From NCBI GenBank assembly GCA_028694275.1, contig JAQUTS010000002.1, positions 19,504 to 31,345 of the forward strand: 11,842 bases of DNA, read 5' to 3'. Of this stretch, positions 1-6,331 are shown piece after piece. Within the stretch, counting starts at the first letter, position 1. Every line of letters starts with the position of its first letter. The stretch is from Candidatus Gastranaerophilales bacterium. Its GTDB lineage: Bacteria > Cyanobacteriota > Vampirovibrionia > Gastranaerophilales > CAJFVJ01. The notes below the pieces were generated by a model. That model saw only the letters and a list, made by a program, of their open reading frames with translations, searched no databases and was not told where the DNA came from. A program made the translations under genes and the position numbers.

Positions 1-144
1 CAAATTAGTTCACCGATTTATGTCTTATAGCTTATCAAAAGCAGCTGGTATCATCAATAAAATTTTTCGATGCTAAATTAAGCCATATTTACATTCTGTA
101 AATTCATGTACTTTTCAGGTATTATTTTGCATAAAGAGGATAGT

Positions 145-1194
145 ATGGAAAATTTATCACCTGAAAAAATCATCGAATCCATAAAACAAAGAATAGCTAT
201 AGAGCCTGAAAACCTCAGTAATTATTATTCTTTGGCAAACGCGTATGCGATGATAAAAGACTATCCAAAAGCTCTTGATGAATACCAAAAACTCCTTAAA
301 ACAAATCCTGAAAATACGATAATTTTAAACAGCATCGGAAGTATTTACTTCTACTTGGGCGAAAACGACAAAGCGATTGAGTTTTTTAAAAAAGCTATAG
401 AAACAAATCCAAAGGATTTTTCAGCTTATATGAACATGGCCAATATCCTTGCAGAAAAACAAGATTACACACAGGCCTTTGATTATTATGACAATGCTGT
501 CAAACTCCAGCCTGATAACCACAATCTGCTCAATTCAAAAGGCAATTTGCACCAAGAATTAGGCGAATACAAAGAAGCAATAGAATGCTACAAAAAAGCA
601 ACAAAAATAGCGCCCGATGATTTTTCTGTTCTGGTAAATATCGCGAGTGCGTATTTTTCATCAGAACAATATGAAAAATCCATACAATACTACCAAAAAG
701 CTACCCAAATCAACCCTAATGATTGTCGTGCATATGCATGCATTGCCAATGCGCATGTTGTTTTGGGCAATAAAGAAAAAGCCTTTGAATATTACCAAAA
801 AGCAATTGATGCCAATCCTGAATATTATGATGCTTATCTTTGCTATGCAATGAGTGCAGGCGAAAAAGAAAAAGCCAGAGAGATTTTTCAAAAGGCGATA
901 GATATTCAACCAAAAAACCCAAAAGGATACATCGCCCTTGGAAATTTATGCTTTGATGAAAAAGATTTTGACAAAGCAATAGAATACTACAAAGGCGCAA
1001 CGCTGCAAGATGCCAAAAACATAACAGGATTCTTATCAATCGCAAATACTTGTGTTATTGTTGGAGATATAAAAACAGCTCTTTATAATTATAAAAAGGC
1101 TTATGACATAAATCCCAACGATATTGAGCTAATGCTTCTTTATAATGATGCACTAAATGAGTTTTTAAGAGTTAAAACCAAGGAGAAACAATGA
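145..1194 (+). CDS. TPR-repeat protein (nine tandem TPRs)
   Basis: A 349-residue protein that is almost entirely tetratricopeptide repeat. After about 22 leading residues there are nine consecutive repeats (about residues 23-325) with the usual pattern of small/aromatic positions (A-Y, G, YY-KA) and a P near each repeat end (NPE, NPK, QPD, APD, NPN). Eight repeats are 34 residues. The seventh (starting YYDAYLCYAM) is only 31, missing residues around the helix A/helix B turn. A short helical tail ends in charged residues. There is no signal peptide or membrane span, so it is probably a cytoplasmic scaffold for protein contacts. I chose the ATG at 145 because AGAGGA lies just upstream (135-140); the ATG at 106 has no ribosome binding site and would add 13 residues unlike a TPR. 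The stop overlaps the start of the Tic20-like gene (ATGA), so the two are probably co-translated. The specific partner or substrate is unknown. Confidence 0.9.
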   Translation: MENLSPEKIIESIKQRIAIEPENLSNYYSLANAYAMIKDYPKALDEYQKLLKTNPENTIILNSIGSIYFYLGENDKAIEFFKKAIETNPKDFSAYMNMANILAEKQDYTQAFDYYDNAVKLQPDNHNLLNSKGNLHQELGEYKEAIECYKKATKIAPDDFSVLVNIASAYFSSEQYEKSIQYYQKATQINPNDCRAYACIANAHVVLGNKEKAFEYYQKAIDANPEYYDAYLCYAMSAGEKEKAREIFQKAIDIQPKNPKGYIALGNLCFDEKDFDKAIEYYKGATLQDAKNITGFLSIANTCVIVGDIKTALYNYKKAYDINPNDIELMLLYNDALNEFLRVKTKEKQ

Positions 1195-1619
1195 GACCTC
1201 AATCAGCTTATAGTAACAGAGCACCTGAAATCGCCCCCGGTGAAAAAATAATAGCCGCGGCATCATATCTCACAACAGGTATAATCGGATTTTTGTGGGT
1301 CATAATTTCGCATGTTACAGGCAGCAAAATAAAAAGTTTTTTGAGATACCACATTTATCAATCGATATTTTTGGCAGTATTATATTACGTTTTTAATCTG
1401 ATAATGAATATTCTCGTCGGAATAGTAGTCAAAGTGCCTTTTGTCGGTTCTTTGGTTTATTCTGTTTATTTTTATCTGTTCAATTTCAAAATGATAATGG
1501 GATATTCCATAATTGATTTTGTTATTTTCACAGCAATTCTATATCTTGTTTTGACATCCCTTTCAGGCAAAATCAGCAGACTGCCCTGGGTTAGCGATGT
1601 TGTAAAAAGTATGCTCTAG
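1191..1619 (+). CDS. Tic20-like integral membrane protein
   Basis: A 142-residue hydrophobic protein with about four membrane helices (roughly residues 20-42, 57-80, 85-99 and 104-123). The features that suggest Tic20, the plastid inner-envelope import component with cyanobacterial homologues of unclear function, are the order helix - KSFLRYHIYQ - helix, which resembles the Tic20 segment S-FIRFN-MQ, and a C-terminal L-GK--LPWVSDVV-SM tail like the family's G-Y-E-P-ISEA--MQ ending. The match is from memory of the family pattern, not from an alignment. DUF4870-type small membrane proteins share the R-H--Q stretch and are the main alternative. Translation probably starts at the ATG overlapping the upstream TPR stop, with AGGAG at 1181-1185 five bases ahead. 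The tight coupling to a TPR gene suggests the TPR protein works at the membrane with it, which is inference. Confidence 0.65.
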   Translation: MRPQSAYSNRAPEIAPGEKIIAAASYLTTGIIGFLWVIISHVTGSKIKSFLRYHIYQSIFLAVLYYVFNLIMNILVGIVVKVPFVGSLVYSVYFYLFNFKMIMGYSIIDFVIFTAILYLVLTSLSGKISRLPWVSDVVKSML

Positions 1620-1747
1620 TGAGTTATTTGTTTAATCAACAAACACTACTCCACCAAGCAAAGGATATCTTGAATAATTGCTAAATTTTTTAATTACCGA
1701 AACGATATTCCCACTATAACTAGAATTTCGAGTAGGTATTTTTCGTA

Positions 1748-3409
1748 ATGCTAAAGAATTTAGCGCAACACTTTCAGCTAAAAAATAACGAGTCAAATGA
1801 AACTGACGATGTATTGCGCCTTGCAAAAAAATCGTATGAAAACTTTGTGCTTCAATCAAGTACAAGAAATCTTGACGATGCGATAAGCAACTACATGAAA
1901 TTGCTTGATATCGACCCAAGCATTCCTGAATCATATTATCGCCTTGCATCTTTGTTATGGCAAAAAGGCGAAATTGATATTGATGCGGCAATAGAACAAT
2001 GCCAAAACTCAATCGAACTTGACCCAAAATCCATCAACGCCAAAATTCATCTTGGGTTTTTCCTTGATATGGCAGGTGATTTTGACGGTGCTTGTCATGA
2101 GTTTGAAGAAGCCATTGATCTCAACAGATTTTTCTCTTCTCGCCCAAGGCTTGGACTTGCGCTTGTTCTAATCAAAAAAATGCGCGCAACAAACCCGACT
2201 TTTGAAGATTTTTCTAAAGCTGTACAAAACCTGCTAACAGGTACTGTTATGAGTTTGTGGGATTATTCCACGCTTCGGATTTTGTACAGAAGTTTCATTA
2301 ATAACTTTTCAGTCTTCGTGTATAACCTTGTGGGTAATTTGCTAAACGCAATGAAAAAATATAATGGTGCTGTTAAATTTTACGAAAATGCTCTTGAAAA
2401 AACAGGTTATTCTGATGTTTTCTATACAAAGATAGGAAATATCTTCTTGGAGAAGGGGGATCCTCATTTGGCGCTTGATTGTTATCAAAAAGCTCTGGAT
2501 GCAAATCCTGATAATGCTCAGGTTTGGGTAAAAATGGCAAGTTTGCTCCAAACATACTATCGTGATGACACTGAGCAAATCATTAAATGCTATCAAAATA
2601 TCGTGGATTTTGACCCTAAAAACGCGTCAATATTCTACGAACTCGGACATTTATACATTAGACTAGAGGATATATTTAACGCGGTATACGCATTCAAGAA
2701 AGCGGTGGAATTAGAGCCCGATAACCCGTTTTATCGGAACTCGTTAGGCTATGTACTAGTGCAGCTAAGTGACTTTGACAAAGCGATTGAAGAATACCAA
2801 GCAGCTATCAAATTAAACCCTGATAACGAATGGACTTCTATTGTTTGTCAAGCACTTGCTGCTATTTTTTATCAAGTCAAAGGAAACACTGATGCAGCAA
2901 TAGCATCGTACAAAACATCCATAATGTTTGATCCAAAAAACGCCGAAGCGTATATTTCTTTGGGTAATATTTACCATGATAAAAATATTCTCGATAAAGC
3001 AATCGAAAATTATTGTCAGGCAATAACACTTGATCCTGATATCGCAAAAGTCTATTGCAACTTAGGACTTGCTCTTTGGGAAAAAGATCACGTCGAAGAA
3101 TCAATAATTGCATATCATAAAGCTATTGAATTAGAAGATGAATACCATATTGCATACAATAATCTTGGCGTTGCATATCTTGATGGTGTCGGAATGCCTG
3201 ATTTGGCACTGGAACATTTTGAGATCGCTTTATCCAAAAATCCAAACTATACTCTTGCATACTACAATGCAGGAAGAGCTTGCGAAACTATGAAAGATCA
3301 GACCAAAGCAGCTGAATACTATCAAAGAGCTCTTGATTTGAATATCATCACAGAAGATCTTGATGCAGAGGAAATTCAAGAAAGAATCTTCAATCTGTTC
3401 GAAGCATAG
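1748..3409 (+). CDS. Large TPR-repeat protein
   Basis: A 553-residue protein. After a polar, helix-prone N-terminus (1-40) there are about two to three TPRs (41-128), each ending in a motif such as DIDPS or ELDPK. Next comes a stretch of about 58 residues that does not fit the TPR pattern (129-186, rich in hydrophobic and basic residues), then about ten more TPRs (187-535) with endings such as ANPD, FDPK, LEPD, LNPD, FDPK and LDPD. The tail is acidic (EDLDAEEIQERIF). There is no signal peptide or membrane span. An in-frame stop at 1733-1735 bounds the reading frame, so the ATG at 1748 is the only plausible start; its ribosome binding site (TAGG, 1733-1736) is weak. It lies 128 bases after the Tic20-like gene and may be transcribed separately or with it. 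It probably scaffolds protein complexes, but the partner cannot be read from the sequence. The palindromic repeat begins on the base after its stop codon. Confidence 0.9.
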   Translation: MLKNLAQHFQLKNNESNETDDVLRLAKKSYENFVLQSSTRNLDDAISNYMKLLDIDPSIPESYYRLASLLWQKGEIDIDAAIEQCQNSIELDPKSINAKIHLGFFLDMAGDFDGACHEFEEAIDLNRFFSSRPRLGLALVLIKKMRATNPTFEDFSKAVQNLLTGTVMSLWDYSTLRILYRSFINNFSVFVYNLVGNLLNAMKKYNGAVKFYENALEKTGYSDVFYTKIGNIFLEKGDPHLALDCYQKALDANPDNAQVWVKMASLLQTYYRDDTEQIIKCYQNIVDFDPKNASIFYELGHLYIRLEDIFNAVYAFKKAVELEPDNPFYRNSLGYVLVQLSDFDKAIEEYQAAIKLNPDNEWTSIVCQALAAIFYQVKGNTDAAIASYKTSIMFDPKNAEAYISLGNIYHDKNILDKAIENYCQAITLDPDIAKVYCNLGLALWEKDHVEESIIAYHKAIELEDEYHIAYNNLGVAYLDGVGMPDLALEHFEIALSKNPNYTLAYYNAGRACETMKDQTKAAEYYQRALDLNIITEDLDAEEIQERIFNLFEA

Positions 3410-3526
3410 GTTTTGGCTCCGCATCCGTAAATTTCTGCTCCTGTGAAATCAAAGATTTTTACGTCGCCATCGTCCAGCTCGCAAAACAAGTTTTTCAACT
3501 TGTTTTGGCTCCGCATCCGTAAATTT
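3410..3526. repeat. Palindromic repeat, copy 1 (unit A-B-hairpin-A)
   Basis: A 25-base segment A (3410-3434) recurs identically at 3502-3526. Between them, a 54-base segment B (3437-3490) recurs at 5803-5856 with 4 mismatches, and its right part recurs at 5686-5722. At the B/A junction there is a perfect 11-bp inverted repeat, CAAAACAAGTT (3482-3492) and AACTTGTTTTG (3497-3507), with a 4-base loop. On the minus strand a unit reads from CTTGTTTTG to CCAAAAC, so each unit has short inverted ends. The element starts directly after the stop of the large TPR gene. It looks like a REP- or MITE-like non-autonomous repeat, or a decayed repeated coding fragment. Confidence 0.75.
3482..3507. other. Perfect hairpin inside repeat copy 1
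   Basis: The 11-bp perfect stem CAAAACAAGTT/AACTTGTTTTG has a TTTC loop. The same stem occurs in copy 3 with its two loop-proximal pairs changed on both sides. On the plus strand it lies 73 bases after the large TPR stop. The 3' arm carries TTTT but there is no separate T-run, so a terminator role is only possible. Confidence 0.7.
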
Positions 3527-3531
3527 TCAAA

Positions 3532-3560
3532 CAAAAAGGCGGTTAATTTCTCTCCCGCCT
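3532..3560 (-). terminator. Probable rho-independent terminator of rimO
   Basis: Read on the minus strand, AGGCGG (3560-3555) and CCGCCT (3542-3537) form a 6-bp GC-rich stem with a 12-base loop, followed by TTTTG. It lies about 110 bases past the rimO stop in the right orientation. The loop is long and the T-run short, hence moderate confidence. Confidence 0.5.
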
Positions 3561-3669
3561 GCATATACTCTCTTGAAATTTACAGATTGTAATTTCTTAC
3601 ATACTACCATCCAACTAAAGTTGGTTTAATCCTCCATTTAAAGTATTTATCCTGTGAATGCACTCAAAA

Positions 3670-4968
3670 TCAGCACTTTCCAAAGAGGTCATACTCATTA
3701 AAATCAGTAACTTCAGGCATAATAATATCACCCGGGAGATACATATCAGCACTATTTACATAAATCACACCGTCAATCTCGGGTGCATCTCTGTAAGTTC
3801 TTGCTGTAATCACTCCTTTTTCATCAATTGTTTCAACAATTGACGGGATTTTTTGCCCTAAAAGTGATTTATTTATATCCAAAGAAATTCCCTGTTGCAG
3901 CCTCATCAGAAGATCTTTGCGCTTTTTTTTGACGGCTGCTTTTACATGAGGTTTTTGCTTATAAGAAAGTGTATTTTTCTCCTTTGAATATTCAAAAACA
4001 CCCATTTTATCAAAACGAGCCTGCCCTATAAAATCATATAAATGCTCAAAATGCTCATCTGTTTCGCTTGGGTACCCGACGATAAATGTAGAGCGAATAG
4101 AAACACCCTCAATCCTGTCACGCATTTTTTTGAGCATATCAAGGTAGTTAAATGCCGGTCTTTGCATAGCTTTTAAAATATCAGGATGTGAATGCTGAAG
4201 CGGAATATCGACATATTTGACAACTTTTTCAAGCTTGGCAAAAGCATCAATCAAATCATCGCTCATCATAGATGGATAAGCATACATAACCCTTATCCAC
4301 TCCAAATCATCAATTTGATTAAGCTCCCTTAAAAGCTTTGGCAAAGCTGCATTTTTGTACAAATCCCTGCCATAGTTGGTGGTATCTTGGGCAATCAAAA
4401 CAATCTCAGACACGCCTTTTTTCACAAGACTTTTAGCTTCTTTGATGATGTTTTCGACAGGACGAGAAATATAAGGCCCGCGAAGCTTTGGAATTATGCA
4501 ATATCCGCATCTGTAATCACATCCTTCGGCTATCTTAAGATACGAACTTGCCCCTATTGTAATTTGCTGACGTTCAACAAATTCAGGATAAATATAATGA
4601 GGATCTTTATCTATCGAAGAAATAATCTCTTCTCCATCAAGGCTTTTGACTACATCAACGATTTTAGAATATTCTGATGTTCCCAAAAAAGCAGCCACTT
4701 CAGGGATGGCTTTAGCAAGATCTTTATCATGTTTTTGCGGAAGACATCCTGTTACGATGATTTTTTTACCGCTATGCGCCATCTCAAGGATAGAACGTAC
4801 AGATTCTGTCTCTGCATCGTGTATGAACGCACAAGTATTGATTATTACAATGTCTGCATTGTCATCAAGTGTAATCTTGTATCCTGCCTCTGTAAGCATC
4901 CCGAGCATAAGTTCTGAGTCTACAAGGTTTTTGGCACAGCCGTGGTTTATTAGTCCGATCGTTTTCAT
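3670..4968 (-). CDS. rimO: Ribosomal protein S12 methylthiotransferase RimO
   Basis: A 432-residue radical-SAM methylthiotransferase that adds a methylthio group to the conserved aspartate of ribosomal protein S12, in the cytoplasm. The N-terminal UPF0004 domain carries the three auxiliary-cluster cysteines C11 (NHGCAKN), C46 (NTCAF) and C75 (TGCLPQ). The radical-SAM domain has C150-x3-C154-x2-C157 (EGCDYRCGYC) binding the SAM cluster, then IAQDT (192-196), DIPLQHS (254-260) and TFIVGYPSE (294-302). A C-terminal TRAM-like domain (about 365-432) contains RTYRDAPEIDG. The DAPEIDG signature and the overall length favour RimO over the tRNA enzyme MiaB. The start follows the 188-residue gene by 8 bases. 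Its ribosome binding sequence AGGTAG overlaps that gene's stop codon, so the two are probably one transcript. Confidence 0.95.
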   Translation of the reverse strand: MKTIGLINHGCAKNLVDSELMLGMLTEAGYKITLDDNADIVIINTCAFIHDAETESVRSILEMAHSGKKIIVTGCLPQKHDKDLAKAIPEVAAFLGTSEYSKIVDVVKSLDGEEIISSIDKDPHYIYPEFVERQQITIGASSYLKIAEGCDYRCGYCIIPKLRGPYISRPVENIIKEAKSLVKKGVSEIVLIAQDTTNYGRDLYKNAALPKLLRELNQIDDLEWIRVMYAYPSMMSDDLIDAFAKLEKVVKYVDIPLQHSHPDILKAMQRPAFNYLDMLKKMRDRIEGVSIRSTFIVGYPSETDEHFEHLYDFIGQARFDKMGVFEYSKEKNTLSYKQKPHVKAAVKKKRKDLLMRLQQGISLDINKSLLGQKIPSIVETIDEKGVITARTYRDAPEIDGVIYVNSADMYLPGDIIMPEVTDFNEYDLFGKC

Positions 4969-4976
4969 TATTCTAC

Positions 4977-5543
4977 CTATATTAACAAATCTATATTTCT
5001 ATTCGCATTCAATGTGATTGAATCCGCCTTTATGTTTATTCTCTCATCAACATTAGAATTAGACAAAACCAAATTTTGGGCGCGATAAACATCCGCTGTA
5101 TTATCAGAGTGCATATTTCTTACCTCAAGCCCTTTTACTTCTTTGATCACGGCTCTTTGCTCCTTTGAACCTTCTTTGCTGTGGATAAAAAGAGTACAAG
5201 ATTCGAGTTTTTCAATCAAAACTTTTGCCTTTTGCCCTATTTCAAGAAAAGTATTATAAGCCTCTATACTCATTATTTTGAATGTATCATCAGAATTCAA
5301 AATTGCGCCGCTTTCATCATCGATTTTTGAGATTTCAAGATTTTGTACTTTTTCTAGCGTACGAATTTTTTCTTTTTCTTGGGCAAAATGTTTATAAAAT
5401 TTGAGCAAATAAAGCCCATCATCGCCTTTTATGGCCTCAATGGCAGTATTTGGCTGCTTTATATTGATAGCATACTTACGGTTGTTTTTCACATAAGAAC
5501 CGTACAAACCTTTGAAATTAATATTTTGAGAACTAACGACCAT
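4977..5543 (-). CDS. Hypothetical protein upstream of rimO
   Basis: I do not recognise this 188-residue protein. It has no signal peptide or membrane span. It starts MVVSSQNINFKGLYGSYV, and the rest alternates charged helical stretches (about 50-70, 100-115) with short beta-like stretches. The C-terminal 50 residues (VKGLEVRN, YRAQNLVLSN, INIKADSITLN, ANRNIDLLI) read like successive short strands, possibly a small beta-solenoid or beta-sandwich. The ATG at 5543 has AGAGGT just upstream; another ATG four bases earlier is out of frame. It lies 8 bases before rimO and is probably co-transcribed, but its sequence gives no link to S12 modification. An 8-bp inverted repeat (5557-5577) sits directly upstream of the ribosome binding site. 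Confidence 0.8.
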   Translation of the reverse strand: MVVSSQNINFKGLYGSYVKNNRKYAINIKQPNTAIEAIKGDDGLYLLKFYKHFAQEKEKIRTLEKVQNLEISKIDDESGAILNSDDTFKIMSIEAYNTFLEIGQKAKVLIEKLESCTLFIHSKEGSKEQRAVIKEVKGLEVRNMHSDNTADVYRAQNLVLSNSNVDERINIKADSITLNANRNIDLLI

Positions 5544-5556
5544 ACATACCTCTGTG

Positions 5557-5577
5557 TTGATATTTTTATAATATCAA
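5557..5577. promoter_or_regulatory. 8-bp inverted repeat ahead of the 188-residue gene
   Basis: TTGATATT (5557-5564) and AATATCAA (5570-5577) are perfect inverted arms with a 5-base spacer, starting 13 bases upstream of the minus-strand ATG. The element overlaps a TATTAT sequence on the minus strand that could be a -10 box, though no good -35 is present. It could be an operator or a 5'-UTR hairpin. Confidence 0.35.
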
Positions 5578-5648
5578 AAAAACAGGGAACTTTTTTGCAA
5601 AAAGAACATCTATATAAGAAGACAACTCCTTAACACTCAAACTCCCCT

Positions 5649-5672
5649 AACTCCTCTTACAGGAGTTTTTTA
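5649..5672 (+). terminator. Rho-independent terminator (orphan)
   Basis: AACTCCT (5649-5655) pairs perfectly with AGGAGTT (5661-5667) over a CTTAC loop, and T-rich sequence follows on the plus strand (TTTTTATTTG). The minus strand lacks a T-run, so the orientation is plus. No plus-strand gene lies between 3409 and this site; the nearest genes on both sides are on the minus strand. Confidence 0.65.
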
Positions 5673-5685
5673 TTTGCTTTTTTAT

Positions 5686-5722
5686 GATTTCTACGTCGCT
5701 ATCGTCCAGTTCGCAAAACAAG
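5686..5722. repeat. Palindromic repeat, copy 2 (partial)
   Basis: These 37 bases match the right part of segment B, with 1 mismatch to copy 3 and 3 to copy 1. The copy starts just after the T-run of the orphan terminator and ends in CAAAACAAG. The hairpin is degraded here: only CAAGA/TCTTG remains around a 7-base loop. Confidence 0.7.
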
Positions 5723-5802
5723 ATTAGAGGTCTTGGATTATTTGACAGCAAAATCACCTTCTCTCCATTAAACTTTGCTTTATTGGATATCTGTATTTTT
5801 TA

Positions 5803-5893
5803 GCTCCTGTGAAATCAAAGATTTCTACGTAGCTATCGTCCAGTTCGCAAAACAAGATGTTAAATCTTGTTTTGTCTTCACATCCGTACTTTT
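5803..5893. repeat. Palindromic repeat, copy 3
   Basis: Segment B (5803-5856) is identical to copy 1 at 50 of 54 positions. The hairpin is again a perfect 11-bp stem, CAAAACAAGAT (5848-5858) and ATCTTGTTTTG (5864-5874), loop 5 bases. A diverged segment A follows (5869-5893) and runs to the stop codon of the winged-helix gene (5893-5895, minus strand). Compared with copy 1 the inner two base pairs differ on both arms, so pairing is kept. Confidence 0.75.
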
Positions 5894-6213
5894 CAATACT
5901 CAAAATATTTTGTAAAATCCACATTTTCAAAATCGCTTAAAAGCCTGAAATAGGGATCTTCTGTATCCATTCTTTGAAAATAATAATCATCGAACTTCCA
6001 TAATTTGGGGTTGATTCCGACAACTCTTATAATCCCAATATCAAAAAGGATTTTGAGTTTCTTTCTGACAATTTCTGTCTTTATCCCTAAACGCCTTGCA
6101 AGTTCAATTGTGGTTATACCATCTGCGTTATGGCACTTTTGAGGAGTGCAGAACATAAGTTCAAGTCCTACAGATTTTAAAATATCATCCTCAATTACAG
6201 TTGCCTCGTACAT
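5893..6213 (-). CDS. Small winged-helix DNA-binding protein
   Basis: A 106-residue protein with a helix-turn-helix core of the ArsR/MarR-like winged type. Residues 32-57 (starting GITTIELARRLGIKTEIVRK) form the two HTH helices, with T-ELA-RLGI as the typical first helix and turn. LFDIGIIRVVG (56-66) is the usual end of the recognition helix leading into the wing. An aromatic, acidic C-terminal tail (KFDDYYFQ to YFEY) might mediate dimerisation. No metal-binding CxC motif is evident; two cysteines (C22, C27) precede the HTH. The start at 6213 has GGA close by but no ideal ribosome binding site. It is divergent from the HAD phosphatase gene, and a 13-bp palindrome lies in the shared region, so local or self regulation is possible. 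Its ligand is unknown. Confidence 0.75.
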   Translation of the reverse strand: MYEATVIEDDILKSVGLELMFCTPQKCHNADGITTIELARRLGIKTEIVRKKLKILFDIGIIRVVGINPKLWKFDDYYFQRMDTEDPYFRLLSDFENVDFTKYFEY

Positions 6214-6271
6214 TTTCCGTTTCTATCCTAAAGATTTATCCATTGTCTCAATCGTACAAAACGCAAAAAAC

Positions 6272-6300
6272 TTTATATATAAGTTAAGTTTTGTTACAAT
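6272..6300 (+). promoter_or_regulatory. Possible extended -10 promoter for the HAD gene
   Basis: TGTTACAAT (6292-6300) is a good extended -10 (TGnTAnAAT). A weak -35 (TTTATA, 6272-6277) sits 17 bases upstream. Transcription would start near 6307, about 25 bases before the ATG. Confidence 0.45.
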
Positions 6301-6304
6301 ACAT

Positions 6305-6317
6305 GTATATCATATAC
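6305..6317. promoter_or_regulatory. 13-bp palindrome at the HAD promoter
   Basis: GTATAT-C-ATATAC is a perfect inverted repeat around one central base. It lies just after the candidate -10 box and before the GGGAAG ribosome binding site of the HAD gene. Its position over the predicted start of transcription is what a repressor operator would have; the divergent winged-helix protein is the obvious candidate binder. The AT-rich content makes chance occurrence possible. Confidence 0.35.
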
Positions 6318-6331
6318 GGGAAGAACAAAAA

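Larger units (their letters stand above)
5544..5892. other. 349-base gene-free stretch
   Basis: No convincing gene lies here on either strand. The stretch holds the inverted repeat at 5557-5577, a plus-strand terminator (5649-5672) with no gene in front of it, and two copies of the palindromic repeat (5686-5722 and 5803-5893). The remaining bases are AT-rich without recognisable structure. Confidence 0.7.

Noticed and set aside
2..76. Open frame of 24 codons at the left edge, ending in TAA, as the tail of an upstream gene
   Set aside because: A frame this short stays open by chance often in this setting, and the peptide resembles nothing I recognise.
106..144. Upstream ATG of the first TPR gene
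   Set aside because: There is no ribosome binding site before it, and the added residues do not fit the protein. The ATG at 145 has AGAGGA.
716..1045. Minus-strand open frame of 109 codons
   Set aside because: It is antisense to the TPR gene and reflects repetitive codon content; there is no ribosome binding site.
1622..1645. TTTGTT/AACAAA hairpin after the Tic20-like gene as terminator
   Set aside because: It is a weak AT stem without a T-run on either side.
3611..3624. CCAAC/GTTGG hairpin as terminator of the large TPR gene
   Set aside because: The stem has 5-6 bp, it lies 200 bases past the stop, and the following T-run is broken.
4646..5017. Plus-strand open frame of 123 codons over rimO
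   Set aside because: It is antisense to a well-supported gene with conserved motifs and has no family signature of its own.
5379..5633. Plus-strand open frame of 84 codons ending just before the orphan terminator
   Set aside because: The position is tempting, but most of it is antisense to the 188-residue gene, there is no ribosome binding site and the peptide looks random.
6146..6331. N-terminal extension of the HAD phosphatase
   Set aside because: It would overlap the divergent winged-helix gene and the promoter region. The ATG at 6332 fits the family start and has a ribosome binding site.
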